NCBI RefSeq assembly: GCF_048771995.1 | Contig: NC_133033.1 | Span: 4,898,501-4,962,500 of the forward strand | Direction: 5' to 3' | DNA: 64,000 bases | From: Taeniopygia guttata | Taxonomy: Eukaryota > Chordata > Aves > Passeriformes > Estrildidae | Part shown: piece after piece, positions 13,989 to 25,508 of the stretch | Position numbering within the stretch: position 1 is the stretch's first letter | How the letters are laid out: each line of letters begins with the position of its first letter | Program-made: the position numbers and the translations under genes | The notes under the pieces: model-generated | What the model was told of the DNA's origin: nothing | The model's database searches: none | The model's input: only the letters and a program-made list of their open reading frames with translations

Positions 13989-16900
13989 ATGGCGGTGCGG
14001 CGGGGCGGCCTCGCCGTCCTCCTCCTGCTCCTGCCGCTGTTCCTGGCGATCCAGGCGGGAGCCGCCTCGGAACAGCTCCCCGCCGCCTCCTCCGAGGCCT
14101 TCGACTCCGTGCTGGGCAACACGGCATCGTGTCACCGCGCCTGCCAGCTGACCTACCCCCTGCACACCTACCCCAAGGTACGGGCGGGCCCCTCCCCACA
14201 CCTGCGCCGCTTCCCTCGGCCTGCCCGGGCTGGCACGGCCCTTCCTTCCTTCCTTTGCCCCTCTGCCCCTGCAGCTCCGTCTCTTCTCCAAAAACACATA
14301 CTTCGTGATGTAAATAGATGGGTAGGCTGCCGCTTGCCAGGGAAGCGCTGTTGTCAAAGTACAGCTTTGTCAGTGCTGGGGCTTTTGTGGGTTTGGGGCG
14401 TTTGGCTGCTCTTTTTTTTCCATTCTATTATTAGAAAGGCAGCTGTAATTTGGCTTGGGCTGCTCCATATTTTGGGCACTGAAACAGTGCTGCGTTCGTG
14501 GCAGGGTCACGATCCCGAGTCAGGGCGGCTCTTGGATGTTGAAGGGTGAAGCATAAATGATGTCAAACAAGTAGCCCGTCAGAATCTTCATGGGAACTTT
14601 TTATCTCATAATAAAATACTGAAGTTGTGTCTGATAGGAATTTAATTTCATCCCCCAGGGTTTGCTGTTGGTTCATGCTGGCACGCCTTTGAACTATGGG
14701 CTTCAATTTGGAAAATCCCAGATCACAAATCTCATATATCCTTGTTCTTTGTTGGCAATAAACTTCATTGTCAGCTGCAGCTGTATAGCAGGTGGAACTC
14801 TTACCCCGTATTTGGGATTTCACAGGAAGGCAGCAGGCAAGTGGAGCAGTGCCAGGATCAGGTAACAGGGCTTTGTCTGCTTCCCCATGGAATTCAGGTG
14901 GATTTTGTAGATGGAAAGTAACAGGGAGTTGTGTGGAATATGAGTAAATTTAGATAGCTTGTTTTGGTATATTGCACTTTTGAATTTTATTACTTTACTT
15001 TTTGAATAAGAATTTTGTCTATTGTTGGAGCTGTTCAGTAATACAGTCACATCTTTTACATTTAGTGTTTGTTCTGTTTGTCACAAAACTGCTGGTGGAA
15101 TTGAAAGCAATTTGTTTTAGTCATGGGTAGAAAATAAGACAAACTTCATTGAGACTGTGATGGAAATATACCTGTACAGTTCATTTATCTGGATATCAGA
15201 TTACAAAACGTTTTCTGCTACAGCACCACCCACCTTGTCAGTGTCAGATTTGAGTTTTAGTTTATATTCTTAATTTTCTACTCTTGTGCCTTTAAAGCAG
15301 ATGAACTCGAGTGGCCTCAGTTCCAATGGCCAGGTCATTTACAGCAGGCTGTACAAGAGGTGGGGTGTTTGGTTGTTGTTAAATTAATTCAGAGCCCGTT
15401 CTGCACCTGTGCAGTCTGCGTGGCTGCTGGCTTTGGAGTTCTGATTCATGGGTCAGTGGCAGGGTGTGGTCAGTGGGACACTCCTGTCACAGAGGCTTCA
15501 ATTCACATCCATCCCCCTGGAGCTGTGGACAGAAGAAATACTAGGTGTAGGATTTCTGTATTTGCATAATTTTGATTGTTGGCAGTGGGGAAGCACTTCT
15601 GCCCTTCAGTTCAATACAATAAATAAACATTTGTGTTTGTGGAGCTGGCAGTAGGCAGATAACCAGGATGCTATATAGGACATCAGAAAGTAATCTCTTT
15701 TTCTGATAGTTCTGTTGCAGCTCTAATTAGAGTCATTAGTCTGTTTAGATACATTGTATTCCACTGTCAAATTAGAGGATTTTGGTCCTTTCCTGCTGGG
15801 TTTTACCATTTAAATTCTGAGAATTAAGATTTCCTGCTCTTTGTAGGATTAAACATCAATAAATCTTTTACAGCACTGTCTTAATTTCAAACACAGCACT
15901 TTCTAAAACATTCATTGTGGTTGTGAGTTGTGGGTCTGGAATTCCAAAGCAGCATTTGCTGTTCCAGGTTTGCAGGTAAATCCATGAGCTGTTCGTGCTG
16001 CTTGGCTCGGGTTTATTGCAGCTCATCCCGTTTCACACTGGGCCGGCTGCACATCTGGTGGAGGGAAGGAGGGCAAAACCACCCAGCCAAACAACAGAAA
16101 AATGCTTTGTTTTCTGACAATTTGTCGTGGACTGGAGGTGTGCAAGCCTCTCCTTTGCCTCCCCAGGAAGAGGAGCTGTACGCCTGCCAGCGAGGCTGCC
16201 GGCTCTTCTCCATCTGCCAGTTCGTGGACGACGGCGCCGACTTGAATCGCACCAAACAGGAATGTGACTCTGGTGAGCCCTGCAGCACCCCATCAGCTGA
16301 ACACACAGTGCAGGGACAGCTGCAGTGTCTGAAAGGCTGCTCTTGACTTGGTGGCATCCTTTCAATTGCTTTGGGTTTGTTTAACAGCTTCTTTAAGTCT
16401 ATATGCAGAATATATATATAAAAAAAGTCTTATGGGAAGGTTGTTGTCTGTGAAATTCTCCTCAGTGTTGCTGTTTTCCTGAATTTCTCAAGTAGCATCA
16501 ATGTCTGTAAATAAATTAGAAGTAGTGCATTTTACTATAAACAGTTTGTCATAGAAAACGCAAAATGCCTGGGGGGAAATCCAGGCAAATAACACTTGCC
16601 TTTTAATAATTCCCTGTGACAATCAGTCCCATTTGCCAGTCCTGACAAATCTGTCTATAGAAGCAAATTGTTCAGTGGAGCAAGAGCACAGATCTCACTG
16701 TGCCTTGTAACTTGTGGTCTAGCCTACATACTAAGGTTTTCCTGTAGCTAACCCCTTGGGAATGAGCTACAGCTTCGTTTGGAATAGGCCTTTAAGTACT
16801 GGTTACTAATTCTCTCAGGCTGTCTGTGTTACAGCAAAGATGTAACAGTGAAGAGGAAATATAGAATCATTTCAGTTGGAGAAGACCTTTAAGATCATCA

Positions 16901-19900
16901 AGTCCAACCATTCCCCCAGCACTGCCAAGCCCACCACTAAACAATGTCCCCAAGTGCCACACCTTATGTCCCTCCAGGGGTTGTGTGTGATACAGGCCAA
17001 TTAAGAGTGGATTTGGAATTGTATAGAACTTTGTTCCTATAATACTGAGGAAGCTGAGTCACAGTTGTATTCAGAAAGGAAAGGTGGGAACTCTGCACCT
17101 TTACTACCAATACAATTAAGCACCAGGCCAGCACTCAGGGGAGTCTTTTGTCCTCTCAGTAGCTCCTGAAAGCAAGGTAGCTTGTGGCCAGCTCAGGTAG
17201 GGAAGCAGAAAGCCTGTCATGCAAAGATGCTAATGTGTTACAAAAGTGCAGTAAATACTCCAGAAATGGGCTAATGCTCCAGCCTGTCACACTGTAGCTG
17301 TGATACAGCCTGTCAGTGTAGTTGTCAAACCACAGAAGAAAGAGTGCCATAAAGCAGGGTAATGTGGCAATAGAGCACATGTAGAGTAATGGAACAGTTG
17401 CTTATTTCTGATTTAACTCTTCTTCCTGGGGCTGTTGTCTTTGCTGGCTTATGTTCTGTAATCTGCTGGTGGGTGCCCTGAGTGTTCTGTGCTTGGCAGA
17501 TCCATCTTGGCTGCTCTGCTCAGTTCTGTCTCTGGTGCTTCCTGCAAACACTGGCTTGGTGGCAGTTACAGCATGGAATGGCTGCTCAGGTACCATGAGC
17601 TGAGCACTCAAACGTTTAGCTGCTGCTGCCATGCTTCCTGCTAGCTTCTTAGTCCCTGTGGTGGTCCATTTGCTCCTCTGGAAAACTGTGAGAGCTCCTG
17701 TCCTCTGTGTTGCTTTTTGGTTGGATTCTTTAGTTCAGGTGCTACTAAAACACTGTCCACCTAAGCTCTAGAGTCATGCAGGAGAGCTGTGCCTGTGTAT
17801 CATCTGTCTGATTTGTCCATGGGCAGAATAAACTAAATTATTCTCTCCAAATAATTTAGGTTTCTTGGTCTTTGTGATCTCTAGTGAGCAATTAATAGAA
17901 GCTCTCTCGAAAACAAAGAGTTAGCTTCATTTTTTATAAGAAAATATTCTATAATACTTTCAGTGCAGTTTCTGTATTAGCAGGAAATGCTCCTTTGATT
18001 TTCCTGTGATACCATGGTTTCTGCTGTTACCTCAAAGGGGTTTAATGGACTGATGGTCCCTCTGTTCTCTTTAGGATTCCATCTCTGTTCTCTGATGTTC
18101 TGTGTGATATGTAGAGGAAAGCTGTAGTGGTGGTGGGAGAATCAATGAGAGCTTGCATCCCTGAGCTCAGCCAGGGTAACACTGGTGATCATTTGCTCTG
18201 ATTGCAGCCAGATTTCCACTCCCTGCTCTGCTGAGGCTCTGATTCTGTCATTAGACCTCAGAGCAAATGCTACCCTGGGATTGCCATATCTTCCCCTGCA
18301 AAATGGGATTGTCAACTGCTGCTTTGTTTCTGATCCAACTTATACTGAGAATGTTTTCTTAACTAAAATGCAGAATTTATCATCTCATTTGGGGAACTTC
18401 TCCCTTGCAGCCTGTACTGAAGCATACTCCCAATCTGATGAACAATATGCTTGCCATCTTGGATGCCAGAACCAGTTGCCATTTGCTGAATTAAGGCAAG
18501 AGCAAGTAAGTAGGTGACATGTTTTTCAAATACCACCTACTTGTTTCTGTTCAGTGTGTGTCGTCTCTTTTTTAAATTTCTTCAAATGGAAAATAAATCT
18601 TCCTAAGGACTGAATCTAGACATGAGGTGAGGAGTGAGCAATAATGTAACTTCTGTCCTTTCCTTAAAAATAAATGGAACAAATGTTAATGTTGTGCTTG
18701 CAGTTAATGTCCCTGATGCCACGAATTCATCTCCTCTTCCCTCTGACACTGGTGAGATCATTCTGGAGTGACATGATGGACTCAGCTCAGAGCTTCATAA
18801 CATCCTCATGGACTTTCTACCTTCAAGCAGACGACGGCAAAATTGTTATATTCCAGGTGCTTCCTTTTTCCATTGAGATTAAGGTGTCCTGGCTGCTGAC
18901 TTCAACTCTGCTTCTTTTAGCCAGAGAAAAAACTCTAGAGCACCATCACAAGTGTTTAGTTTTTCCTAGTGTTTCACTGCCTTTAGAACCATTTAAAAAT
19001 TCAAACTTAAAAAAGAATGGAGCATGTCTTAAGGTTAATTTCTGTATTAGTTCTGAAAATGTAAATAATCAAAACTAGTGAAAGCTTTCTAGCAGGATCT
19101 CATAAGTCCTTATTTTGTTTTAGTCAAAGCCAGAAGTGCAGTATGTTCCACAGCTTGATCAGGAAACTGGAGATACAAAAGGATCCTTGTCGCTGAGTAA
19201 AACAGCCTGTAAGTTGTTTTTTTCACTTTGGAAGAGTAAATGCAAATGTTCCCTGTCATGCAAATTTTAAAAATGACGTTACAGGTGGCACATGAAAGCA
19301 AATTTTTAGAAAGCTGCAATGTAATTATTTACTGTGTGGAGCGCGCTGCGTGCACTTGGCAAAGTGCGGTAGAAACCGAGCTCTGCTGCAAATGGAGGCT
19401 GCAAGCTGGGGCTGTTTTAAAAGTTTCCTTTTATGCTGTGTGCACAGACCAAGTGTGTGGGGTGTGGGTTTTCCCTTCCCTTGCTCTCGTGCCCTCTCTT
19501 TGTGCTGTTGTGCCTCAGCAGACGGACGGCCTGGGAGCTCGCAGACGTTCCGGGGACTCTTCGAGGAGCGAGCCAACGACAGCTTCTTCAAGTGTCTGTC
19601 CATGTATGTATGTCCTGACTGTCTGTGCCCCCTGTAAAGGCCTTTCCTCTGGCTGTGCAGCCCTGCTGGGAGGTCTCAAGGTATCCAAGGCTGTAGGCTC
19701 AGGATGCACAGCATCAGTTTTGTATCTGACCACTAGTGCTGCTTTGCTGTGCTGGCCCTGTATTTTCTGCATGCTGTCCTGCCAACTTGGATTTTCCCTT
19801 TCCATTTCTAGTGAGCAACATATTGATAATTTCCTGCACTGTTTTTTGAGTGTGTTCTGGGAGCTGTTTAAAAAATACTGTGTTTTGCCTGTTCATTAGC

Positions 19901-21297
19901 TCCAGATGTGTTTTAGGGCAAAGCACTTTGTTTTGGGATTGTGTTATGTAGCACACTGGTATGTCTTGTGTCCAGGCTGAAAATACTCAGTATGTATTTA
20001 TTAAAGCTTTTTTATTTTCTCCTTAAAAGTTCACACATAAAGAATCAGTGAGTTGTCCCGCAGATGAATAACAGAAAAATCTGGTTTTAAATCTGTAAAC
20101 AGATTTAAAAGGAGGATTCTTAGGGCCCCATAAAAGAATCCTGCAAGTCTTTTGTGATATCAAACAGGCATTAAAGTACCCAGGAGTCTGCAGTGGGCTG
20201 TGTAGCTGGAAGGGCCAGAGACTAATGAATTGGCAGGAAAGACAGTCAGAAATGAGCCATACTTTTTAGAGGTCCATTGTCATGTATTCAGTCTATGAAA
20301 TCTATCAACATTCTTCTCATTTCAGAAATTCCAGTTGGATTTTAACCACTACACTCGTCCTGTCAGTGCTGGTGCTGCTCTGGATTTGTTGTGCAACTGT
20401 AGCTACAGCTGTAGAGCAGTATGTTCCATCTGAGGTACTGCATTTCAGAACTACAGTATTTGGAATTTATTCATTATATTGCTTTTATGTTACAGCTGTC
20501 CAGAGACTTAAGTAATATCTGGGGGAGGTTCAGTTAAGGAGGGTTTTCTTATTTGCCATCCACAGCTGTAGATGGCAAACCAATTTTGTTTATTTAAATG
20601 ATGGTTTTATAGCTGAGCATTCTTGCTCATTCCTGTGGCTCACAGGAGCTCTGAGCCTTATTCAGACACAATGTCTTTTGGTTTGTAGTGCTGTACTCTG
20701 AACAGCCTTCAGGGTCTCTGAACAAATGGAGGCTGATTCTCATTTCTCTGGGAATGAAGCTGTTCCGAGGGTCGGGGGGAGCCAGTATGGGTTTAATGCA
20801 GGAGGATCAGCAGTGAGAGCAGAGTGACAGCACAGTTATTGGTGAGTGCAGAGTCTCATGGAGGGGAGCAGGCACTCTCCCAGTGCCCAGAGAGTCCTCA
20901 CTCAGTCTTAGCACGCCAAAGGAGCTGTTGCACAAACACTGTATCCACCCTTGTGCTGGCAGATTTCATACATTTCTTCTGGATGCAAGTCTAGTTCCAG
21001 CCCTGAATTTCAGATGTTACAGAAAGCTTTGTGCTGCAGGGCTGCAGCCATCAGAACCTGGAACGCAGCTGCATAATGAATTTAATTTTATTCACAATAT
21101 GGAGAGTCTTTGTCTTAAAGTACCTTGTTTAAATGTTTCAGAAGCTGAGCATCTATGGAGATTTGGAATACATGAATGAGCAAAAACTCAACAGGTACCC
21201 ACCCTCTGCACTTGTTGTGGTTAGATGCAAGACTGAGGAACATGAAGAAGCAGGACCTCTTCCTACAAAAGTCAATCTGGATCAATCTGCAATTTAA
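13989..21297 (+). CDS. TMEM59: Transmembrane protein 59
   Basis: Eight exons join to 324 residues (human about 323): 13989-14177, 16167-16272, 18411-18505, 18704-18856, 19124-19208, 19522-19603, 20326-20434 and 21142-21297 (stop TAA 21295-21297). Residues 1-28 are a signal peptide with a long leucine run. The luminal part has repeated CxxxC pairs (CHRAC, CQRGC, CHLGC), the sequon NRT, and the strongly conserved stretch WSDMMDSAQSFITSSWTFYL. One transmembrane helix lies at about 241-266 (WILTTTLVLSVLVLLWICC). The cytosolic tail holds YGDLEYMNEQKLNRYP, the region that in human TMEM59 recruits ATG16L1. The family acts in Golgi/late endosomes, affecting glycosylation traffic and LC3 targeting. 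Exon 6 (a linker with an extra NDS sequon) looks very different from mammals. Its acceptor is CAGCAG, a NAGNAG site. Confidence 0.96.
16859..16990 (-). repeat. CR1 LINE 3' fragment
   Basis: ATAGAATCATTTCAGTTGGA followed by AAGACCTTTAAGATCATCAA and GTCCAACCATTCCCCCAGCA is the reverse complement of an avian CR1 3' end. The element is truncated at its 5' side, as usual, and sits in TMEM59 intron 2. Confidence 0.92.
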
Positions 21298-21398
21298 ATC
21301 CATTGGATCTGGTAGACTAATTCTAACAGAACTAGAAACTCCTGATTGATTGTGGTGGTTCCTCAGTTGAGAAGCTTAGCAGCCAGTCTTTAAATGCA

Positions 21399-21404
21399 AA
21401 TAAA
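21399..21404 (+). terminator. Candidate polyadenylation signal of TMEM59
   Basis: AATAAA lies about 100 bases after the TMEM59 stop. A second AATAAA at 22074-22079 could be used for a longer 3' UTR. Confidence 0.6.
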
Positions 21405-24400
21405 GTTGCAAAATCAACAAATGTCACAGGATTTTGTTTTCAGCTAGTAGAGAAGATTCAGACATTCAGACATGAATTTGTTTCCAGGTATAATCACTTT
21501 TCACTGGTGTTTGCTATTGTGTCTTTTTGCTTACAAAAGTTGTAAGCATGCTTTCCATATTTCTGCCAGGATACTTTTAAATTTACTTGTGTGTTCTAGG
21601 ATGTAATGTGTACAGTCAGAGTTAGCTTTGTAAAGGTATGAAACATTTTAAGTAGGCAGGACATGCCTTTCTAGTGTTGCACTTTCTGTTGTAGTTAAGA
21701 GAAAATATTATAAAATTATCTGATGAATTTTTTTGTACTTGTTAATGTCCATGCACAAACAACCCTGTCTTCAAAAATAGAAATATATTTTTTCTACAGT
21801 GTGGTAATATTCAAGGTGGAAAGCATTTGTGAGGTACTGTAAGCTAGAACTCAGCTTGTGAAAGATGGAAACGTGTTAAAATCTACAGACATATCCCTTC
21901 ACATGCAGAACATTACATGGTCGGTTATTTTGTCAAACTTAAAGTCTTAAATTGCTTGTAAAGTTAGCACCTGTGTTTTCTGAAAACTTCGACTTTCTGT
22001 TCTTGATTAACTATTCTGGTCTTGTAACTTCATTTACAGAAACAAGTTGATTCCTGAGAAATGAGAGCAGACAAATAAAATTGACTGTATAGAAAATGTT
22101 GACTATAGAGCTGTTTGCCATGGTTAATTATTGACCACAACAGGCTCAGTGTGAAAGCCTGTCTGTAGCCTTCCTCATGGGCAACGTGACCTGATTTTGC
22201 TGTGATTTACTAACACAGCAACAATGAACAATGTCCCTCATGTCTAACCTATTTTTTGTGGATCTTATTATATGCTGGTTCCCACAGTGTTGGCAGGTTG
22301 GGGGTGTTGGTGATTTATTTTAGGGTGTCTGAGTGAATGCTGGCTAGAACGCAGAGTCTTCAATTCACTGTCATTTTTTTGTTGATTAGACAGAATTTCC
22401 TCAAAGGTTTAAAAAAGGTAACGAAGAGCTATGGAGATTGTGCTTCAGGGATCAGTGCCCATCTTAGCACTGCGGGGTTTGGGGTTTCCAGAAGAGACTG
22501 CAGCAATCCCCGTTTTTCCAACTGAATAGCTTCTGGAAAGGTTTGCAAGTCTGTTTAAATGTTTCCCTTTACCATTACATGTGGTTGCAGAGGGAGCAGC
22601 TCTGTGCACACGTGGCTCTGCCTGTTCCAGCGTGGACAGTACAACCTCTGTTAGGCTGGTGACTTGATTTCACAAAACTTTCTCTTCAAAACTCCATTGC
22701 TTACAGCCCTGGGCTTGAGTTAAGCAAACAACTTGTGCTTTCATTGGGTGTTTTGTCTTTTGTTTGCTGTTTAATGGCATTTCAGCTGAGTGATCTGTGC
22801 AGTGCAGTCAGTGATTCAGCAATGTGCTCTTGGGTCACAGAGAGCTCTGTGCCTGTGGCACTGGCACTTGGCACTGCTGTATCCAGAGTGAGCCAGAGCC
22901 TGAGGAATTTGGTGAGTGTTGTACTTGTAAACTTGTCAAAAGATCTTCCCTCAGTAAAATCAGATCATAGCAAGTAATTGAACCGTTTCTCAAGATTTCT
23001 AATCTAAATGGACTCTTTAAGCTGTCTTGGTATTTGGCTTTGCAAAATGTCATTTCCTGTTCATTTTTTGTTAAATGTTTGACTTACTGACATCTCCATT
23101 TTCAGAGGCTGCAATTTGGGTTTGATCTCTGCTCAAAACCACTGTTTAAATGAAGAGCCTTAAATTATTGAAACTGCAGGAGGAAAGCATTTTATATTCT
23201 CTTTAGGCATGTGTTCAACTGAACCTGTATTGGGTTTAGAATTAAATCATCTGGACACAAATGAGGTGACCCTCTTTAAGTGTGTGCAAATCACTGCTGG
23301 CAGAAATAGCCAAGGTACATTTGGGGGAAACTGGGGGATTTTTTAGGTGCTAGAATTAACAATAACCTTCTATCATACTGGATACCTTGATATCTGTTGC
23401 CTCTTCAGCTTTTCTGATATTTGTCTGGTTTTTTTTTAACTTCAGAAGAGCTTGCTTATGTTTCTTACATCGCTGTCATGAACTCGTTTTTTTGAACTCT
23501 AAGCAGTCTTTGATGTGGGGTAACTGCTCTAAAATCCAACTGCCTGGTTGGCTACAGCTGAGTCTGATAATCCTGGAGCAGGAAACAGATGGTGGTAGAT
23601 GTCAGGTTGTAGAATCATCGGGTTTTTTTAGCCTGGAAAAGACCTCCAAGAATAAGTCCAACCATTTCCCTGGTACTGCAAACACCACCATGTCCCCAAG
23701 TGCCACATCCACATGGCCACAAGCCTGACAGCTCTTCCAGTAAAGATTTTTTTTTTTCTGCTATGCAATCTAAGCCTCCTCTGGTACAATTTGAGGCTGT
23801 TTCCTCTTGTCCTGTTGCTTGGTAATTGGGAGGAAAAGAGCCTGACCCCAGCTGGCTCCAACCTCTTTTCAGGGAGTTACAGAGAGTGAGAAGCTTTTCT
23901 CCAGGCTGAGCCCCCCAGCTCTGTCAGCTGTTTCTCATCACACTTGTGCTCCAGAGCCTTCCCCAGCTCTGTTGCCCTTCTCTGGACATCTCTTACAGAC
24001 ATTTGTCTTCAAAGGTGGGTTGACTCCACATTTTAAGCTCTTCACTGTAGATTGATTTGCAGGGTATGCACAGCTGGCCTGCTTTACCTGGCTCTTACAC
24101 GGGGCTGTTACCAAACTCCTAATAAGCTTTATGAAGGCTCAAAATAGTCCTGTATCAAGTCTGATTAGAAACTGAAACTTCTTTGAAGAGCAAGAGATCC
24201 AGAACTTAAGATCTGCTTAGTCTGACATTTTTCCACATTGCAGTGGCTGCCCAGACTTGCAGACTGTTTGCTACTTGGTATTGGATGTTTTCACCCAAAA
24301 TTCTCCTTGAAACAGGAGTTTTCTAGCACCACCTTTAGTAGTGATGTATTCCCGTGAGAAGCTTCTGCTTTGGACAAATTGGTGCTGCTGTACTGAAGGA

Positions 24401-25508
24401 GGAGCTCCTGCAAGAGTGTGTTTAATTCTGGCTGGTCGGTGAGGGCAGGGTTGGAGATGCCCTGGCCATGAGGAATGCATTAATTCGGGATAATTGAGGG
24501 TGGGATGTGTGTGGGGATGGAGAGGGAAGCTGGTGAGCTGCAGTTGTTCCTCCATGTCAGGCATTATGTGGTGCTTTGAGTAAATTCAAGGCAATGCCAG
24601 CTCAGAGACAATCTGGCTGCCAGCCTCTCTTCCACAGCCTTGTGGGACTGTCTTGCTTGAGGAGGAGTCGTGGCCTGTGGGGTGGCAACAATTTGGAAGC
24701 ACTTGAGTCCTGTGGACCCTCTTGCAAGAATAACCCAGGCTCCTCAAAAACTTAATGCTTTTTCTCCCCACTACCCCCAAGGAAAAGCTGCCTGCTTGTG
24801 AGATTTCATCCTTGAAGCTGTAAAACTCCTTCTGTGGGACCTGTGCTGAAACCTGCAGCCAGTTTAGAAGGCTCCAATGTTGTAAATTCATGTCTGCTGC
24901 AGGCTGAGCTGCTAAGCCTTCCTGCAGGCCTGGAAATTCAAGCATTCAAGTAAAAAAGGACCCTGGAGGATTTCCTGTGCCTGTGCTCATTGCCCAAGCA
25001 AGGAAGCTGTTCCAGATGGTTGTACCCTGCACAGCTCTCCTGAGATCCCATCATCTGGCAGGAGCCTGGGCTGGTTCTGCCACAAGGGCAGTGTGACAAC
25101 TCTGTCTTGGGAAGGAGCTGTGGAGAAAGGAGACTTTGAGGAAGATGAGACTTTCATTTCCCTCAGGCTCTGCTTTGGGGGAGTTTTCCATGACCACAGG
25201 GATAAATGCAGTCAGCATGAGCTAGAGGTGAGTGCTTGTCTTCCAGCCTGTCAGCAGGGCTTCAGTTCCTAAATCTCTGTTTACTCTGAGCTGTCTAATG
25301 TCCTGTTGCGAAACCATGTTTGGGACAAGAAGAATGAGATGTTTGTTGTTTGCTTTCACTGAGCAGAGGCTCAGCACTGCCCTGCCAGTCCCCTCCTGTC
25401 TGTGAGCTGCTCTCCTTGCTCTCCTGCCTCTGTTGGATTTGTATCCTGGTAACTTCGCTTGTGCTCAGGTGCAGAGAACTCCCTGCGGTCCCTGGAGCTC
25501 TGGGAAGC
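21405..25508. other. TMEM59 downstream / LDLRAD1 upstream intergenic region
   Basis: No supported exon was found on either strand. The region contains a distal AATAAA for TMEM59 at 22074-22079, one clear CR1 copy at 23609-23998, and otherwise single-copy DNA. The 24400-25500 part is immediately upstream of LDLRAD1 and probably carries its 5' UTR and promoter, but I see no TATA box or CpG island there. Confidence 0.6.
23609..23998 (-). repeat. CR1 LINE fragment
   Basis: The start AGAATCATCGGG, then AAGTCCAACCATTTCCCTGG, CCTCTTGTCCTGTTGCTTGG and a CTTTTCTCCAGGCTGAGCCC-type stretch follow the reverse complement of the avian CR1 3' region over nearly 390 bases. A run of T (about 23748-23758) interrupts it. 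Confidence 0.92.
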
